Source: an uncultured Pseudomonadota bacterium
GTDB lineage: Bacteria > Pseudomonadota > Gammaproteobacteria > Burkholderiales > Eutrophovitaceae
NCBI GenBank assembly: GCA_913057845.1
Contig: CAJXPC010000102.1
Coordinates: 1-6,551, forward strand
Length of the DNA stretch: 6,551 nucleotides
Reading direction: 5' to 3'
Both the position numbers and the translations under genes were made by a program. Within the stretch, counting starts at the first letter, position 1; the number at the start of each line of letters is the position of its first letter. Below the pieces are notes generated by a model that was not told where the DNA came from, did no database searches, and was given only the letters and a program-made list of their open reading frames with translations. This document shows, piece by piece, positions 5,786-6,551 of the stretch.

Positions 5786-6517
5786 ATGCGAGCTGTACTG
5801 TGCAAAGAACTAGGAATGCCTGATGGTTTGGTGCTTGAGGAAGTGCCAGGCTTGGTGCCAGATACAGGCCAGGTTTTGATATCAGTTCAGGCTTGCGGGG
5901 TAAATTTTCCAGATACCCTCATCATCCAAGGTAAATATCAATTTAAGCCGGATCTTCCATTCTCCCCAGGTGGAGAGGTTGCTGGAGTGGTCAAGAAATT
6001 GGGTCCTGACGTGCACAGCCTGAAGGTTGGAGATCGAGTCATTGCCTTTTCAACATGGGGGGGGTTTGCTGAGGAGTTGGTTGTTGACCAAAGCAGAACC
6101 GTTATGATTTCTGACAAGATGGATTTTGAAAGAGCTTCTGCATTTATTTTGACGTATGGAACAAGTTATCACGCGTTAAAGGATCGTGCTCTATTGCGTG
6201 CCGGTGAAACCCTACTGGTTCTTGGTGCCTCTGGAGGTGTTGGTATAGCGGCGATTCAATTAGGAAAAGCCCTAGGTGCGACGGTTATTGCGGCGGCATC
6301 AAATGCTGAAAAATTATCTGTATGCAAGCAAAACGGCGCTGACCATTTAATTAATTATTCGGAAAATGATTTGCGGCAGTCTGTTAAAGAAATCACACAA
6401 GGTCGTGGTGTTGATGTGGTTTACGATCCGGTGGGTGGTTCATTTTCTGAGAAAGCGCTCCGAGATATGAGTTGGGGCGGTCGGTTTTTAGTGGTAGGTT
6501 TTGCCTCAGGTGAGATT
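5786..6517 (+). CDS. Zinc-free MDR oxidoreductase, NADPH:quinone oxidoreductase-like (3' truncated)
   Basis: The first 244 codons of a medium-chain dehydrogenase/reductase, cut at 6517 by the adapter; full members have about 325 residues, so roughly a quarter is missing. The N-terminal GroES-like domain shows ACGVNFPDTLIIQGKY (36-51) and PGGEVAGVV (61-69). The usual zinc ligands of alcohol dehydrogenases are absent: the position after CG is V-N-F, and the GHE motif reads GGE, with no four-cysteine structural zinc loop. That points to the quinone oxidoreductase/zeta-crystallin branch. The Rossmann motif LGASGGVG is at 146-153, with S172 and K176 after the second strand suggesting NADPH. It likely reduces quinones or activated alkenes (enoyl or enone substrates). 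The start is supported by AAGGA at 5774-5778, seven bases upstream. It follows bfd by 66 bases with no clear terminator, so co-transcription is possible. The last six residues of a naive translation are adapter-encoded. Confidence 0.9.
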
Positions 6518-6551
6518 CTGTCTCTTATACACATCTGACGCTGCCGACGAA
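6518..6551 (-). other. Reverse-complement Nextera read-1 adapter (sequencing artefact)
   Basis: Bases 6518-6536 are the reverse complement of the Tn5 mosaic end (CTGTCTCTTATACACATCT), 6537-6550 the reverse complement of the read-1 linker, and the last A agrees with the first base of the reversed index seen at 10-17. It is a perfect 34-base inverted copy of bases 17-50. Genomic sequence ends at 6517, and the stop codon TGA at 6536-6538 belongs to the adapter. Confidence 0.99.

Noticed and set aside
17..6551. Complete transposon with 34-base terminal inverted repeats
   Set aside because: The repeats are sequencing adapters, there is no transposase gene, and the nine bases next to each end do not match as a target duplication would.

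Overview
This is a metagenome- or library-derived contig from a bacterium, most likely a heterotrophic proteobacterium and perhaps an uncultivated marine gammaproteobacterium. The taxonomic guess rests on a full-length release factor 3 of the E. coli type, a Tat-exported TRAP-type solute receptor, a Fur-box-preceded bfd gene and acyl-CoA-type accessory enzymes. Base composition is moderate and looks even across the window (judged by eye, not counted). I see no phage, insertion sequence, CRISPR array, tRNA or rRNA.

Both ends are not genomic. Bases 1-50 are an Illumina Nextera i5 adapter with an index and the 19-base Tn5 mosaic end. Bases 6518-6551 are the reverse complement of the same adapter. 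Genomic sequence therefore runs only from 51 to 6517, and the genes at both edges are cut by the library boundary, not by biology.

Layout: a truncated leftward gene for the N terminus of a Tat-secreted TRAP receptor (51-212) diverges from a rightward class I/II aminotransferase (482-1684), with a 269-base intergenic region between them. The aminotransferase converges tail to tail on leftward prfC (1711-3318), with an imperfect hairpin across the two stop codons. Upstream of prfC, in the same direction, lies a short-chain dehydrogenase (3421-4266). It diverges from a rightward APH-fold phosphotransferase of the ACAD10/ACAD11/LvaA type (4347-5414). Next come a small [2Fe-2S] Bfd-type ferredoxin (5519-5719) with a good Fur-box match in its promoter, and the first 244 codons of a zinc-free NADPH:quinone oxidoreductase-like MDR enzyme (5786-6517, cut by the adapter).

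Functionally the window mixes housekeeping (prfC), nutrient uptake and amino-group metabolism (TRAP receptor, aminotransferase), iron homeostasis (bfd), and a plausible hydroxyacyl-CoA or lipid catabolism neighbourhood (phosphotransferase, SDR, quinone reductase). No convincing previously undescribed system is visible. The most informative biological signals are the Fur-bfd unit and the ACAD10/11-like kinase neighbourhood. The most important practical one is the adapter contamination, which creates chimeric proteins and a false transposon-like terminal inverted repeat.
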